Below are positions 40,489 to 49,553 of a stretch of 64,000 bases of DNA, one piece after another. The stretch is from contig JBJENE010000006.1 in assembly GCA_051880035.1 (NCBI GenBank), positions 1-64,000 on the forward strand, read 5' to 3'. The stretch is from Eshraghiella sp051880035 (GTDB lineage Bacteria > Bacillota > Clostridia > Lachnospirales > Lachnospiraceae). The notes below the pieces were generated by a model. The model saw only the letters and a program-made list of their open reading frames with translations, searched no databases and had not been told where the DNA came from. A program made the translations under genes and the position numbers. Positions within the stretch are counted from its first letter, which is position 1; each line of letters opens with the position of its first letter.

Positions 40489-41661
40489 TTATTCTGCATT
40501 CTTAATGAATACAACTTCGCCGTTCTCAAACTTGTTGAGCGATACACTCTTTGAAGGAACATGGCTTCCGTTTTCATAAGAGATTGAACCTGTAACTCCG
40601 ACAAATCCGGTAACCTTTCCGAGAGCTTCTTTAATTGAATCAGATGTAATATCTCCGTCAACATAATTTTCAATTGCATATTTAATTAAGTACATTGTGT
40701 CATAACCAAGAGCTGCAAATGCATTTTCAGGTTCTGTACCGAATTTCTCTTTATATGCTGCCTTAAATTTAGTAACGACATCTGATGACTCATCAAGGTT
40801 TACATGTGTTGAATAATAAACATTATTTGCATCATCACCTGCGATTTCCGCAATTGTTATAGAGTCAAAACCGTCACCTGACATAACAGGCATATCAAGT
40901 CCCTGTGCACGATACTGCTGAAGCATAATAGGCGCCTGGTCTGTAAAGCTGCTGAAGAAAAGTAAATCAGGCTTCTCATCAAGGGCAACTACCTTTGAAA
41001 CGCTTGCAGAGTAATCTGTATATCCGTTTTCATCATAGGAATCCTCAAGAACGATTTCTCCGCCGAGTTCTTTGAATTTCTCTTTGAAGTACTTGCTGAG
41101 CGCAAGTGTATATTCTGAAGTTGAGTCTTCAATAACATATGCTGTTCTTAATCCCAGGTCATTGTATGCATATTCTGCAAGTGCATATGCCTGTGTATTA
41201 TCTCCGTAAGGTGCAAGGAAGAAACCGTCACCTACACGGTCAGGCATATCAGGAAGTGTAGCACCTACCGTGATAAACGGAACACCTGCATCCTGTGCTG
41301 CCGTACCGGCTGTGATTGCAAGATTTGATTCACACACACCTGCAACTACTACTGAATTATTTACATCAATAAGTTTTGTTGTTGCTGAAGCATTCTGTGC
41401 CGGATCTGACTGTCCGTTGATTGTGTTATATGTAATTTTCTTTCCGTTGATTCCGCCTGCCGCATTGATTTCATCAACTGCAAGCTTAAATCCGTTTGCT
41501 GCCGGTTCTTCGTAAGCTGCCATATAGCCTGTTGTGTTGAATACTGTTCCGACATTGATGGTATCAGATGATCCTGAACCTTCTTTCTTTCCGCAGCCTG
41601 TCATTACAAGTGCAACTGACATTACTGCTGCGAGTGCGAGTGCAAAAATTCTTTTTTTCAT
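40489..41661 (-). CDS. livK: Branched-chain-type amino acid ABC transporter, binding lipoprotein
   Basis: A 390-residue periplasmic-binding protein. The signal peptide ends in the lipobox MTGC (Cys23). The mature protein has VGTVFNTTGYMAAYEEPAANGFKLAVDEINAAGGINGKKI, diagnostic of the Leu/Ile/Val-binding family. Its ATG overlaps the LivM stop by 4 bases. In most Liv operons this gene comes first; here it is last, after livG, livF, livH and livM. The family also binds amides, urea and amino-acid derivatives, so it may recognise the unknown substrate of the array. Confidence 0.93.
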   Translation of the reverse strand: MKKRIFALALAAVMSVALVMTGCGKKEGSGSSDTINVGTVFNTTGYMAAYEEPAANGFKLAVDEINAAGGINGKKITYNTINGQSDPAQNASATTKLIDVNNSVVVAGVCESNLAITAGTAAQDAGVPFITVGATLPDMPDRVGDGFFLAPYGDNTQAYALAEYAYNDLGLRTAYVIEDSTSEYTLALSKYFKEKFKELGGEIVLEDSYDENGYTDYSASVSKVVALDEKPDLLFFSSFTDQAPIMLQQYRAQGLDMPVMSGDGFDSITIAEIAGDDANNVYYSTHVNLDESSDVVTKFKAAYKEKFGTEPENAFAALGYDTMYLIKYAIENYVDGDITSDSIKEALGKVTGFVGVTGSISYENGSHVPSKSVSLNKFENGEVVFIKNAE

Positions 41662-42785
41662 AGTTCTTTTCTCCTTTTCCTTTTGTTTTTATGTGAAAAC
41701 ATTGATTTAACAATGTTACCCATATCAGTCCATGTCTGTTTTTTAAACAGTCCGAGATATGTATTTTTGTCAAACATTGAGTTGACTATATAATCACTTC
41801 CGCCTGTAATTCCTGAACGCTTAAAAATAATTACAAGAATAAAGATAAGGCTCATGATAATATTGGAAAGACCATAAAGCGAAGGAACCGTAATTCCGAA
41901 AATTGTAAATCCGCTTTCAAGGTTTGCAAGAAGCTGCGGTAAAAATGTTACTATCAAAGCTCCAGGAATTGCTCCGCTTAATGTGGACATTCCGCCGAGT
42001 ACCGACATTTCAACAATGTTGAAGGATTCGTTAAAGTAGAAGAAACTAGGTGCAATACTTTTATAAAGATGTGCCCAAAGCCCTCCTGCCACAGCTCCGA
42101 AGAATGCACTTATCATAAATGATAAGAGTCTGTATTTTGTAATATTAATTCCAAGAGAAACTGCTGCCGGTTCATCATCCCTTAATGCAATCATATTTCT
42201 GCCGAAAGAAGATTTGATTATTCTATAAAGAATAAACAATACCAGAATTGTAATTACAAAAATTACGGGAAGTGTTGAATAACCTTTAATTCCTCCAAGT
42301 CCCTTTGAACCGTTGGTAATCTGAGGATTGTTATCAATAACCGCTTTGATGATAATTACAAGACCAAGTGTCATTACTGAAAGGTAATCGCCTCTGGCTC
42401 TTAATACCGGGAATCCGATAATCATTGCAATAACCATTGCTATTAATCCGGCTATAATTATCGCTATCGGAAAAGGAACCTGAATATTGGCTATCCATTC
42501 CGGAATGCCCTGAATACGGGCTGTTTTAATTGTAGGTTCAATTGTAAGCAGTGAAGATATATATGCTCCTATTGCCATAAATCCGGCATGTCCTATTGAA
42601 AAAATACCGGTAAAGCCATTAGTCAGGTTAAGGCTGGCCGTAAGAATTACATTTATAAGGAAAAGACTTATCATCATTGAGTAATAAGACGGCAAGGCAT
42701 TGTAGCAGACGAAAACGGCTATTATAGGAAGCAGCACAACCATTACAAATTTAAAAATACTGTTGTCTTTAATTGATTTTGCCAT
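41658..42785 (-). CDS. livM: Branched-chain-type amino acid ABC transporter permease LivM
   Basis: A 375-residue permease with about ten membrane helices. LNLTNGFTGIFSIGHAGFMAIGAY and ALRDDEPAAVSLGINITKYR are the family blocks. The ATG at 42785 follows GAGGAG by 5 bases; an in-frame ATG 21 bases earlier lies in livH. It forms the membrane channel together with LivH. The C-terminal extension of about 40 basic residues is mildly unusual. Confidence 0.95.
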   Translation of the reverse strand: MAKSIKDNSIFKFVMVVLLPIIAVFVCYNALPSYYSMMISLFLINVILTASLNLTNGFTGIFSIGHAGFMAIGAYISSLLTIEPTIKTARIQGIPEWIANIQVPFPIAIIIAGLIAMVIAMIIGFPVLRARGDYLSVMTLGLVIIIKAVIDNNPQITNGSKGLGGIKGYSTLPVIFVITILVLFILYRIIKSSFGRNMIALRDDEPAAVSLGINITKYRLLSFMISAFFGAVAGGLWAHLYKSIAPSFFYFNESFNIVEMSVLGGMSTLSGAIPGALIVTFLPQLLANLESGFTIFGITVPSLYGLSNIIMSLIFILVIIFKRSGITGGSDYIVNSMFDKNTYLGLFKKQTWTDMGNIVKSMFSHKNKRKRRKEL

Positions 42786-42786
42786 A

Positions 42787-43674
42787 TTAACTCCTCTTTT
42801 CATCACTTTTTCCGAACAGTCCGTTAGGTTTAACCAACAGAACTATTATAAGTATCAGGAATACACATGCTGTCCTGTACGATGTAACCGAACTCGGAAG
42901 ATATCCTGCAAAGAACATTTCCAGCAATCCGAGTACAAGTCCGCCGAGAGCAGCGCCTCCGAAGCTTCCGATTCCACCGATAACCGCAGCGACAAATGCT
43001 TTAATACCTATCATAAATCCCATGTCAGGACTGAATGAAACATATGAGCCCGAATACATTATTCCGGCTGTTGCAGCAAGAATACCGCCTATTACAAATG
43101 CAAATACAATTATGTTATTAACATTAATTCCCATGAGCTGGGCCGCTGCCATATTGTCGGAGCAGGCTCTCATCGCCATACCGGCTCTTGTGTGTTTAAT
43201 TACAAGTGAAATAATTATAAGGAGTACAATTGTCACCGCAAAAGTGATTATATTCATCATTGAAATCTGTACGCCTCTGATTGCATATGTTTTTGAAAAG
43301 AATTCAGGAAGTTTGAACGCCTGATTCTGTGGTGAAAAAATAAGTGTTGCAATATTCTGAAGCAGTGTTGATACGGCTAATGAAACCATAAGTGTTGTTT
43401 CCGAACCGCCTTTTCTTAAAGGTCTGTACGCCAGCCTTTCAATTACCACTGCAAATACCACCGTTATAAGAATTGCTCCACCGAGTGATACTCCTATAGG
43501 AAGATCCCATGAAATAAACATCCAGGCTCCGTATGTGGCAATCATCATCAAGTCACCATGTGCAAAATTTACAAGTCTTAAAATACCGTAAACCATTGAA
43601 TATCCGATGGCTACCAATGCATATATACTGCCCATTTTAAGACCGTTGATTAACTGTGCTATGAAAAAATCCAC
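42787..43674 (-). CDS. livH: Branched-chain-type amino acid ABC transporter permease LivH
   Basis: A 295-residue permease with about eight helices. QLINGLKMGSIYALVAIGYSMVYGILRLVNFAHGD is the LivH signature, and KAFVAAVIGGIGSFGGAALGGLVLG is the conserved loop near the end. Its ATG overlaps the end of livF by one base. It pairs with LivM to form the import channel. Confidence 0.96.
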   Translation of the reverse strand: MDFFIAQLINGLKMGSIYALVAIGYSMVYGILRLVNFAHGDLMMIATYGAWMFISWDLPIGVSLGGAILITVVFAVVIERLAYRPLRKGGSETTLMVSLAVSTLLQNIATLIFSPQNQAFKLPEFFSKTYAIRGVQISMMNIITFAVTIVLLIIISLVIKHTRAGMAMRACSDNMAAAQLMGINVNNIIVFAFVIGGILAATAGIMYSGSYVSFSPDMGFMIGIKAFVAAVIGGIGSFGGAALGGLVLGLLEMFFAGYLPSSVTSYRTACVFLILIIVLLVKPNGLFGKSDEKRS

Positions 43675-44384
43675 TATAAATCACCTCCAAGATATATGTT
43701 CTGAACATCTTTATTTCCTATGAGTTCTTCACCGGTTCCCGTAAGAACAATCTTGCCGGTTTCCATGATATAAGCCCTGTCTGAAATCTTAAGGGCATCA
43801 TATGCATTCTGTTCAACAAGAAGAATTGTCATTCCGGATGCTTTAAGCTCCTCAATTACCGAAAAAACCTGCTGAACAACGATTGGTGCAAGTCCAAGTG
43901 AAGGTTCATCAAGAAGAAGCATTTCAGGTCCTGACATAAGGCCTCTTGCGATGGCTAACATCTGCTGTTCACCACCTGATAATGTACCTGCACTCTGTCT
44001 GTATCTTTCCTTGAGCTTTGGAAAAAGCTTATACGCATATTCAAGTCTTTCTTCAAACAGTGCATTGTTTCTCACATTGTATCCGCCAAGCTTAAGATTC
44101 TCGGCAACTGACATCTTGGAGAAAATCTGTCTTCCTTCCGGAACATGCACTATACCATTCTGCACTATTGTGTAGCTTTTCTTATTCTCAATACTTTTTC
44201 CTTTAAAAAAGATTTTTCCGTTCTTAGGTTTTAAAAGCCCGGATATTGTTTTAAGTGTTGTACTTTTTCCGGCTCCGTTGGCACCTACCAAAGATACAAC
44301 CTCTCCTTTGTGCACTTCAAATGAAATACCCTGGAGTGCCGTAATACTTCCGTAGCTCACCTGTAAATCCTGTACTTTAAGCAT
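43674..44384 (-). CDS. livF: Branched-chain-type amino acid ABC transporter ATPase LivF
   Basis: A 236-residue ATPase with Walker A GANGAGKST, signature LSGGEQQMLAIARGL and Walker B MLLLDEPSLGL. The ATG at 44384, behind GGAGGTG, is inside the end of livG (8-base overlap). An earlier in-frame ATG would extend further into livG and has no ribosome site. It energises the importer together with LivG. Confidence 0.96.
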   Translation of the reverse strand: MLKVQDLQVSYGSITALQGISFEVHKGEVVSLVGANGAGKSTTLKTISGLLKPKNGKIFFKGKSIENKKSYTIVQNGIVHVPEGRQIFSKMSVAENLKLGGYNVRNNALFEERLEYAYKLFPKLKERYRQSAGTLSGGEQQMLAIARGLMSGPEMLLLDEPSLGLAPIVVQQVFSVIEELKASGMTILLVEQNAYDALKISDRAYIMETGKIVLTGTGEELIGNKDVQNIYLGGDL

Positions 44385-45150
44385 TATCAACACCTCCCAA
44401 ATAAGCTTTAATAACATCCTGGTTATTCTGTATTTCCTTTGGAGTTCCTTCTGCTATGGTCTTTCCGGAAGCCATTGCATATATGTATTCACAAAGGCTC
44501 ATGATTACTTTCATGTCATGCTCGATAAGCAGGATTGTTATATCCCTTTCGGTATGAATCTTTCTTATCTCATCAACAAGCTGTAAGCTTTCGTTAGGAT
44601 TCATACCCGCTGCCGGCTCATCAAGAAGAAGGAATTTAGGATCTGTAGCAAGACATCTTGCAATTTCCAGTCTTCTTTGATATCCGTATGCCAGATTGCC
44701 CGACTTCATATTCGCAAATTTTTCAATACCCATTATTTCCAGAGCTTCATATGCGCTCTCACGCATCTGTTTTTCTGTTTTTCTGTACTTTCCGGTTCCC
44801 ACAAGCATCTGAAAAAAGTTGTACTTATTCCTAAGCTGCTCCGCTACAATGACATTTTCAATAACCGTCATGTTTTTAAAAAGCCTCAGATTCTGGAAAG
44901 TTCTTGCAATTCCGATTTTGGCAATTTTATAACTTGGCAGTTTATTGATTTCATATTCCCCAAAACGGATTTCTCCGCTTGTAGGCTTGTAGCTTCCTGA
45001 AATCATATTGATTACAGTACTTTTTCCGGCTCCGTTTGTACCAATAAGGCCATATATCTTTCCTTTTTCAAAATGCGCATTAAAATCGTCTACGGCCTTA
45101 ACGCCTTTAAACTGCATGTTGACATGCTGTAAAATTAATTCTTCTGCCAC
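44377..45150 (-). CDS. livG: Branched-chain-type amino acid ABC transporter ATPase LivG
   Basis: A 257-residue ATPase. Walker A GTNGAGKST, RTFQNLRLFKNMTVIENV, the divergent signature LAYGYQRRLEIARCLA and Walker B FLLLDEPAAGMNP match LivG, which typically has this YGxQRRLEIAR form. It is the first liv gene in the array and follows the kinase-like gene by 26 bases. Confidence 0.96.
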   Translation of the reverse strand: MAEELILQHVNMQFKGVKAVDDFNAHFEKGKIYGLIGTNGAGKSTVINMISGSYKPTSGEIRFGEYEINKLPSYKIAKIGIARTFQNLRLFKNMTVIENVIVAEQLRNKYNFFQMLVGTGKYRKTEKQMRESAYEALEIMGIEKFANMKSGNLAYGYQRRLEIARCLATDPKFLLLDEPAAGMNPNESLQLVDEIRKIHTERDITILLIEHDMKVIMSLCEYIYAMASGKTIAEGTPKEIQNNQDVIKAYLGGVDNA

Positions 45151-45176
45151 ATCTTCTTCCTCCTGGTTCGTAGTTT

Positions 45177-45797
45177 TTACAAATTGTCTATATAGTTAGA
45201 TATAATCTGAACAGACTTTTCAAAATCATGCGCATGGGTATTGATGCATAAATCATAATTTCTCACATCATACCAGTCCCTGCCGGTATGGTAGTTGTAG
45301 TATGTTTCACGATACTTATCCATTTTTTTGATGTGCTGCTCGGCTTCCCTTAATGTTGTTCCCGAGCGCTGTGATTCATGTTCAATACATTCATCCATGT
45401 CTGCATGAATAAAAACCCTTACCACATTTTCATATCCCTTAAGTATGTAATCAGCGCATCTTCCGATACATACATAAGACTCTCTGCTGTAAAGCTCCTT
45501 AAGGACTTTTGCCTGAAAGTTAAACAAATTCTCATCGGAAACATAGTTTCCGCTTTCAGGTGGAATAAGTTCTCCTTTATAAATCTTTCTGTAAGCTTTG
45601 AATAATGGTGTCTTTTTTGATTCTTCATCTGCTTTTAAAAATAATTCTTCGCTTATTCCGCTATCCTCGGAAGCAAGTTTTAAAAGTTCTTTGTCGTAGA
45701 GGTCTATGCCGTATTTTTCACAAAGCATTTTGCCGATTGTTGTTCCTCCGCTTCCGCAGGTTCTTGTAATAGCTACCACAAATCTTTTATTTTCCAT
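45177..45797 (-). CDS. Cytidylate-kinase-like family protein
   Basis: A 206-residue P-loop protein. VVAITRTCGSGGTTIGKMLCEKYGIDLYDKELL carries a P-loop (GSGGTTIG), and the remainder resembles the cytidylate-kinase-like family (AAA_26), common near transporters and regulators in Clostridia. The phosphate acceptor is unknown. It lies 3 bases from the aminotransferase gene and 26 before livG. It may phosphorylate a pathway compound or regulator, without evidence yet. Confidence 0.85.
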   Translation of the reverse strand: MENKRFVVAITRTCGSGGTTIGKMLCEKYGIDLYDKELLKLASEDSGISEELFLKADEESKKTPLFKAYRKIYKGELIPPESGNYVSDENLFNFQAKVLKELYSRESYVCIGRCADYILKGYENVVRVFIHADMDECIEHESQRSGTTLREAEQHIKKMDKYRETYYNYHTGRDWYDVRNYDLCINTHAHDFEKSVQIISNYIDNL

Positions 45798-45800
45798 TTT

Positions 45801-46874
45801 TTACACCTCCACGGTCCAGCCGAAGCTGTCTTTAGTTCTTCCCCACTGTATGTCAGTCAGGAATTCATATAACTTAAGTGTCAGACTTCCGATTTCCTTA
45901 TTGTTAATTGTTACTATGTCGTTTTTGTAATCAAGAAGTCCCACAGGTGAAATAACTGCCGCCGTTCCGGTTCCGAACGCTTCTTCAAGCTTGTTATTAT
46001 GACCGCTTTCCATAAGTTCATCTATTGATATCTTGGTTTCATTGACTTTGTAACCCCAGCTTTTAAGAATTGTGATTACCGAATCTCTTGTAACTCCCGG
46101 AAGTACGGTTCCTTCCGTAGGTGCCGTATATATTTCTCCGTCGATTTTGAACATAATGTTCATTCCTCCGACTTCCTCAACATATTTTCTTTCAACACCG
46201 TCTAACCACAATACCTGTGAGTACCCGAGTTTTTCGGCCTTTTCCTGGGCAATCATGGCACCGGCATAATTACCGCCGCACTTGGCAAACCCGGTTCCGC
46301 CTCTGACAGCCCTTACATATTCGTCTTCAACGAGAATGTCAACAGGAGCGATTCCGTTGGCGTAATACGCACCAACCGGAGAGCAGATAATTACAAATTT
46401 GAATCCGTGTGACGGATGAAGACCAATCTGGCAGTCGGTTGTAATAATAAACGGTCTTATATACAAGGAGGTTCCCGGTTCATCCGGTACCCAGTCCCTT
46501 TCCACATCTACAATCATCTTTACCGCATCCACAAAGATATCCACCGGAATTTCCGGAATACAGAGTCTTTTGTTGGAATTCTGAAGTCTTTTTGCATTCA
46601 TGTCCGGACGGAACAGAAGAATTCTGTTATCATCTGTCCTGTATGCTTTAAGTCCTTCAAATGTTTCCTGAGCATAATGGAATACCACTGCTGCCGGGTC
46701 TATTGCTATCGGACTGTACGGTACAATCTGTGGATTAAACCAGCCGTTTTCGGTTGTATAATCCATTGTGAACATGTAGTCCGTCATATATTTTGCAAAT
46801 CCGAGATTTTTAAAGTCGGGTTTATCTTTTAACTTCTCTGCTTTTACAAATTTACATTCTTTCTTTAAGTCCAT
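45801..46874 (-). CDS. ilvE: Branched-chain amino acid aminotransferase (fold-type IV)
   Basis: A 357-residue enzyme. VFHYAQETFEGLKAYRT, LYIRPFIITTD, GGTGFAKCGGNYAGAMIAQEKA with the PLP lysine, and LPGVTRDSVI show the eukaryotic-like BCAT branch. It transfers the amino group of Leu, Ile or Val to 2-oxoglutarate. Its place between a ketopantoate-reductase-like gene and the kinase-like and liv genes suggests it serves degradation of a branched or modified amino acid imported by the Liv system. Confidence 0.94.
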   Translation of the reverse strand: MDLKKECKFVKAEKLKDKPDFKNLGFAKYMTDYMFTMDYTTENGWFNPQIVPYSPIAIDPAAVVFHYAQETFEGLKAYRTDDNRILLFRPDMNAKRLQNSNKRLCIPEIPVDIFVDAVKMIVDVERDWVPDEPGTSLYIRPFIITTDCQIGLHPSHGFKFVIICSPVGAYYANGIAPVDILVEDEYVRAVRGGTGFAKCGGNYAGAMIAQEKAEKLGYSQVLWLDGVERKYVEEVGGMNIMFKIDGEIYTAPTEGTVLPGVTRDSVITILKSWGYKVNETKISIDELMESGHNNKLEEAFGTGTAAVISPVGLLDYKNDIVTINNKEIGSLTLKLYEFLTDIQWGRTKDSFGWTVEV

Positions 46875-46889
46875 TGCAATTACCTCCGT

Positions 46890-47807
46890 TTACAGATAAC
46901 TTTTTTCCATTTCCGTGATTTTATCGTAGAGCCACTTATTAACCGGTGTGGGAATTCCCGTTTCTTCTCCTGCTTTAATTATTGTTCCTCCAAAAAGTTC
47001 AACTTCCGTTTTCCTTTTTGCAAGAGTATCCTGTCTGAGGGAAGGCATTCCGTCCGGATTCAATGTATCCACAAGTTCCAGCCATTTTGTAACATCCTCT
47101 TTGGTAAGATTTATTCCCTTCGCCGCTGCCACATCGGCAACCTCGTGCATGGCATCTATCATCACATCTCTTGCACGGCCTTCTTTTTGAACACCGCTGT
47201 ATGTTGTTTCAAAAACCGCAACGGCCTGATTAACACCAACATTAAGCATCAGTTTGCTCCATAGCTGCCTTTTCATGTCCGGAACAACTTTATAAGGAAA
47301 GTTAATCCTGTCAAAGAATTCCGTTACCTTAGAAAGCTCCTTTGAATCTTTTCCGTCGTGTGTGCCTATACAAAGAAATCCAAGATTCTTATATGTCAGT
47401 CTGTTTTCTTCTTTTACCGCATCCATGCCCTGTGCTGTACACAAAAGAACTTTTTCCTCACCATATTCCGAAGCGATTATTTCTTCGCTTGTGATTCCGT
47501 TCAGAGTGGATATTATTACGGTTTCTTTCCCAACCTGGTTTCTCATTGTCTCCAATGCACTTTTAAGCTGGTGGTTTTTTACCGCAAGAATGATTAAGTC
47601 TGCCGTATCTCCCATTACGGTATCTGCAATATAATTGAAATTGCATTCCGTTCCGTTTGAATATATCTTTTCTTCCTTATATCTTCTTATTCTGTCATCA
47701 GATGCAACGACTCTTGCCTGTCCGTCTTTCATATTTTCAGTAAAAAACTGTGCATACATAACGCCTAAGGCACCCAGTCCTATTATCGAAACTTTTTCAA
47801 TCTTCAT
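46890..47807 (-). CDS. Ketopantoate-reductase-like NAD(P)-dependent reductase (copy 2)
   Basis: A 305-residue relative of the enzyme at 35003-35959. GLGALGVMYAQFF (GxGxxG), ILAVKNHQLKSALETM, STLNGITS and LWSKLMLNVGVNQAVAV with the catalytic lysine and asparagine are present. Sequence differs clearly from copy 1, so this is not a recent duplication; the two may reduce different 2-oxo acids. GGAGAA ribosome site. Confidence 0.88.
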   Translation of the reverse strand: MKIEKVSIIGLGALGVMYAQFFTENMKDGQARVVASDDRIRRYKEEKIYSNGTECNFNYIADTVMGDTADLIILAVKNHQLKSALETMRNQVGKETVIISTLNGITSEEIIASEYGEEKVLLCTAQGMDAVKEENRLTYKNLGFLCIGTHDGKDSKELSKVTEFFDRINFPYKVVPDMKRQLWSKLMLNVGVNQAVAVFETTYSGVQKEGRARDVMIDAMHEVADVAAAKGINLTKEDVTKWLELVDTLNPDGMPSLRQDTLAKRKTEVELFGGTIIKAGEETGIPTPVNKWLYDKITEMEKSYL

Positions 47808-47830
47808 TGTTATTCTCCGGAATATACAGT

Positions 47831-48568
47831 TTACTTTTTAAATACTGCAATACATCTTGCCGAAAAACCTACGCCGCCTTCAACTCTCGGCCATGAGCAA
47901 AAGATTGCCGCTCCTGTCGGAGGAAGAAGATTTAAGTTTTTCATTACTTCAATCTGGATTTTATCTTCCTGAAGGATATAAAGTTCACCGGCCCAGCCTT
48001 TTCCTGCTGCAGGTGCATCTGTATCGGTAGGTTCATGTCCGATGGCTCCCACATTTCTTTCTTCCACAAGCCAGTGTAAAGCTTCAAGTGACCAGCCCGG
48101 ATAATGAGGATTGCCGTCTGCATCATTATTTTCGTAATCATCGGCATGAGTTATTGACCAGTCGGATCTCATAGCCACAAATGCATTTTCAGGAATGCGT
48201 CCGTATTTTTCTTCAAACTCCTTAAGGTCTTCTACGGTAAGCTGATAATCAGCATTAGCTTTAACCTTTTCGGAGCAGTCAACTACACACAGAGGAAACA
48301 TAGTGCTTGTTGCCGGAACCTTTTCAAGTGTTCTGCCGTCATCCACAAAATGCTTTGGACAATCAATATGGGTTCCGTACTGGCTTACTATAGAATATTC
48401 ATGTGCCACAACATCATATGGCTCCTCATGCCAGTCAAGCGGTTTTGAAAGAAGGGCAAACGGTTTAAAGCCTACCCAGTGAGGTGTCTTATCGCTTACA
48501 ATATGCGAAAGTTCCACCCATTCATATTTGTCTGTTTTCATTTCTGCAATAACATCCCAAAGTTCCAT
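47831..48568 (-). CDS. Cyclase/kynurenine-formamidase-like metal hydrolase
   Basis: A 245-residue member of the cyclase family. VSQYGTHIDCPKHF contains the family metal motif (GTHxDxPxH), and VEERNVGAIGHEPTDTDAP is the second conserved block. Members hydrolyse N-formylkynurenine, related formamides or cyclic imides. It follows pxpA by 35 bases and is the second gene of the array. Substrate unknown. Confidence 0.9.
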   Translation of the reverse strand: MELWDVIAEMKTDKYEWVELSHIVSDKTPHWVGFKPFALLSKPLDWHEEPYDVVAHEYSIVSQYGTHIDCPKHFVDDGRTLEKVPATSTMFPLCVVDCSEKVKANADYQLTVEDLKEFEEKYGRIPENAFVAMRSDWSITHADDYENNDADGNPHYPGWSLEALHWLVEERNVGAIGHEPTDTDAPAAGKGWAGELYILQEDKIQIEVMKNLNLLPPTGAAIFCSWPRVEGGVGFSARCIAVFKK

Positions 48569-48603
48569 ATTCTTTTCCTCCTACTTTTTCGTAAATTTTT
48601 ATA

Positions 48604-49356
48604 TTAAATAAGTTTAATATCATTTTGAATAAGCTTTCGTCTTACAGCTTCCACAACCTCCACACAATTGGGAACATCTCCGTGGAAACAAAGGACCTCT
48701 GCCGTTATGGGAAATTTCCTGCCTTCCCGGTTTGTATAGTAATTATCCTTTACCATATGAAGTGCCTGTTCTGCCACACGCTCCGGATTAAGTGAGTTCT
48801 TTTTGCCTCCGATAATCATTTCTCCGTTTTCATCATATTCAACATCGGGATATCCCACATAAAGGGTTTTTATTCCTTTTTCCTTACAAAGCTTTGCAAG
48901 AAGACATTTGCTTTCAAGCAGGATATTAAGGTCCGGATTATAATCGGTTACGGCTTTCATAAATACTCTTGCGTAATTCTCATTGACCGATACCAGCGGA
49001 TCCATTTTTCCGTGAGGACATACATGGTTCATTGTCATGCCGGAAATTTTAAGAAATGCATCAAGTGCACCGAACTGGTAAATCAGATCACAATAAAGTT
49101 CATCCTCGCTTAAATAAAGCATCCTGCGGCCAAAACCCTGCATATCATTGAATCCGGGATGAGCACCTACCGTAATGTTATTTTTCTTAGCCAGTTCAAC
49201 CGACTTTTTCATTACAACAGGATCTCCTGCATGAAATCCGCATGCCAGATTGATTAAAGACATATACGGCATTAGTTTTTCATCATTTCCTATGGAATAG
49301 TTGCCAAAGCTTTCTCCCATATCTGCATTAATCATCACTTTTTTTGTTTCTGTCAT
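48604..49356 (-). CDS. pxpA: LamB/YcsF family, 5-oxoprolinase subunit A
   Basis: A 250-residue protein. MINADMGESFGNYSIGND, INLACGFHAGDP, VGAHPGFND, MNHVCPHGKMDP and ILCFHGDVPN-like VLCFHGDVPN are the conserved blocks of PxpA. With PxpB and PxpC it performs ATP-dependent opening of 5-oxoproline, and family members act on other lactams. GGAG lies 6 bases before the ATG. It is the first gene of the array, yet its partner genes are at the far end, 16-20 kb away. A terminator-like hairpin lies in its leader. Confidence 0.93.
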   Translation of the reverse strand: MTETKKVMINADMGESFGNYSIGNDEKLMPYMSLINLACGFHAGDPVVMKKSVELAKKNNITVGAHPGFNDMQGFGRRMLYLSEDELYCDLIYQFGALDAFLKISGMTMNHVCPHGKMDPLVSVNENYARVFMKAVTDYNPDLNILLESKCLLAKLCKEKGIKTLYVGYPDVEYDENGEMIIGGKKNSLNPERVAEQALHMVKDNYYTNREGRKFPITAEVLCFHGDVPNCVEVVEAVRRKLIQNDIKLI

Positions 49357-49370
49357 ATCTGCTCCATGCC

Positions 49371-49421
49371 TAAAAAAATTAAGCGCCTTTGTTTCTCAAC
49401 CTTGGTTTGAAACAAAAGCGC
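49371..49421 (-). promoter_or_regulatory. Terminator-like hairpin in the leader of the 22-gene array
   Basis: On the minus strand a 13-base stem with one G-U (49409-49421 and 49383-49395) is followed by AATTTTTTT, a full intrinsic-terminator layout. It lies between the predicted start of transcription (about 49453) and pxpA, so it could act as an attenuator. An inner AACC/GGTT makes the loop compact. Confidence 0.65.
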
Positions 49422-49440
49422 CTTTGCTCTTACTTTTTGT

Positions 49441-49469
49441 TTGCTTTGAAATTATTGATATGATATACT
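49441..49469 (+). promoter_or_regulatory. Promoter of the PucR-type regulator gene
   Basis: TTGCTT (49441-49446), 17 bases and TATACT (49464-49469), with TG upstream of the -10 (extended type). Confidence 0.6.
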
Positions 49470-49488
49470 ACGGGAAACAGAAAAACAA
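49460..49488 (-). promoter_or_regulatory. Promoter of the 22-gene array
   Basis: The minus strand reads TTGTTT (49483-49488), 17 bases and TATCAT (49460-49465). Its -10 overlaps the -10 of the regulator promoter on the other strand. Confidence 0.55.
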
Positions 49489-49553
49489 CTTACAAAATGT
49501 ATGATATTTTGAGGGGGTACATATGTTATTTTGTAGTAGAAAGAGGTGTCCGT

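Noticed and set aside
35003..47807. Pantothenate synthesis (ketopantoate reductases plus branched-chain aminotransferase)
   Set aside because: No panB, panC or panD is present, there are two different reductases, and all neighbours are degradative or transport genes.
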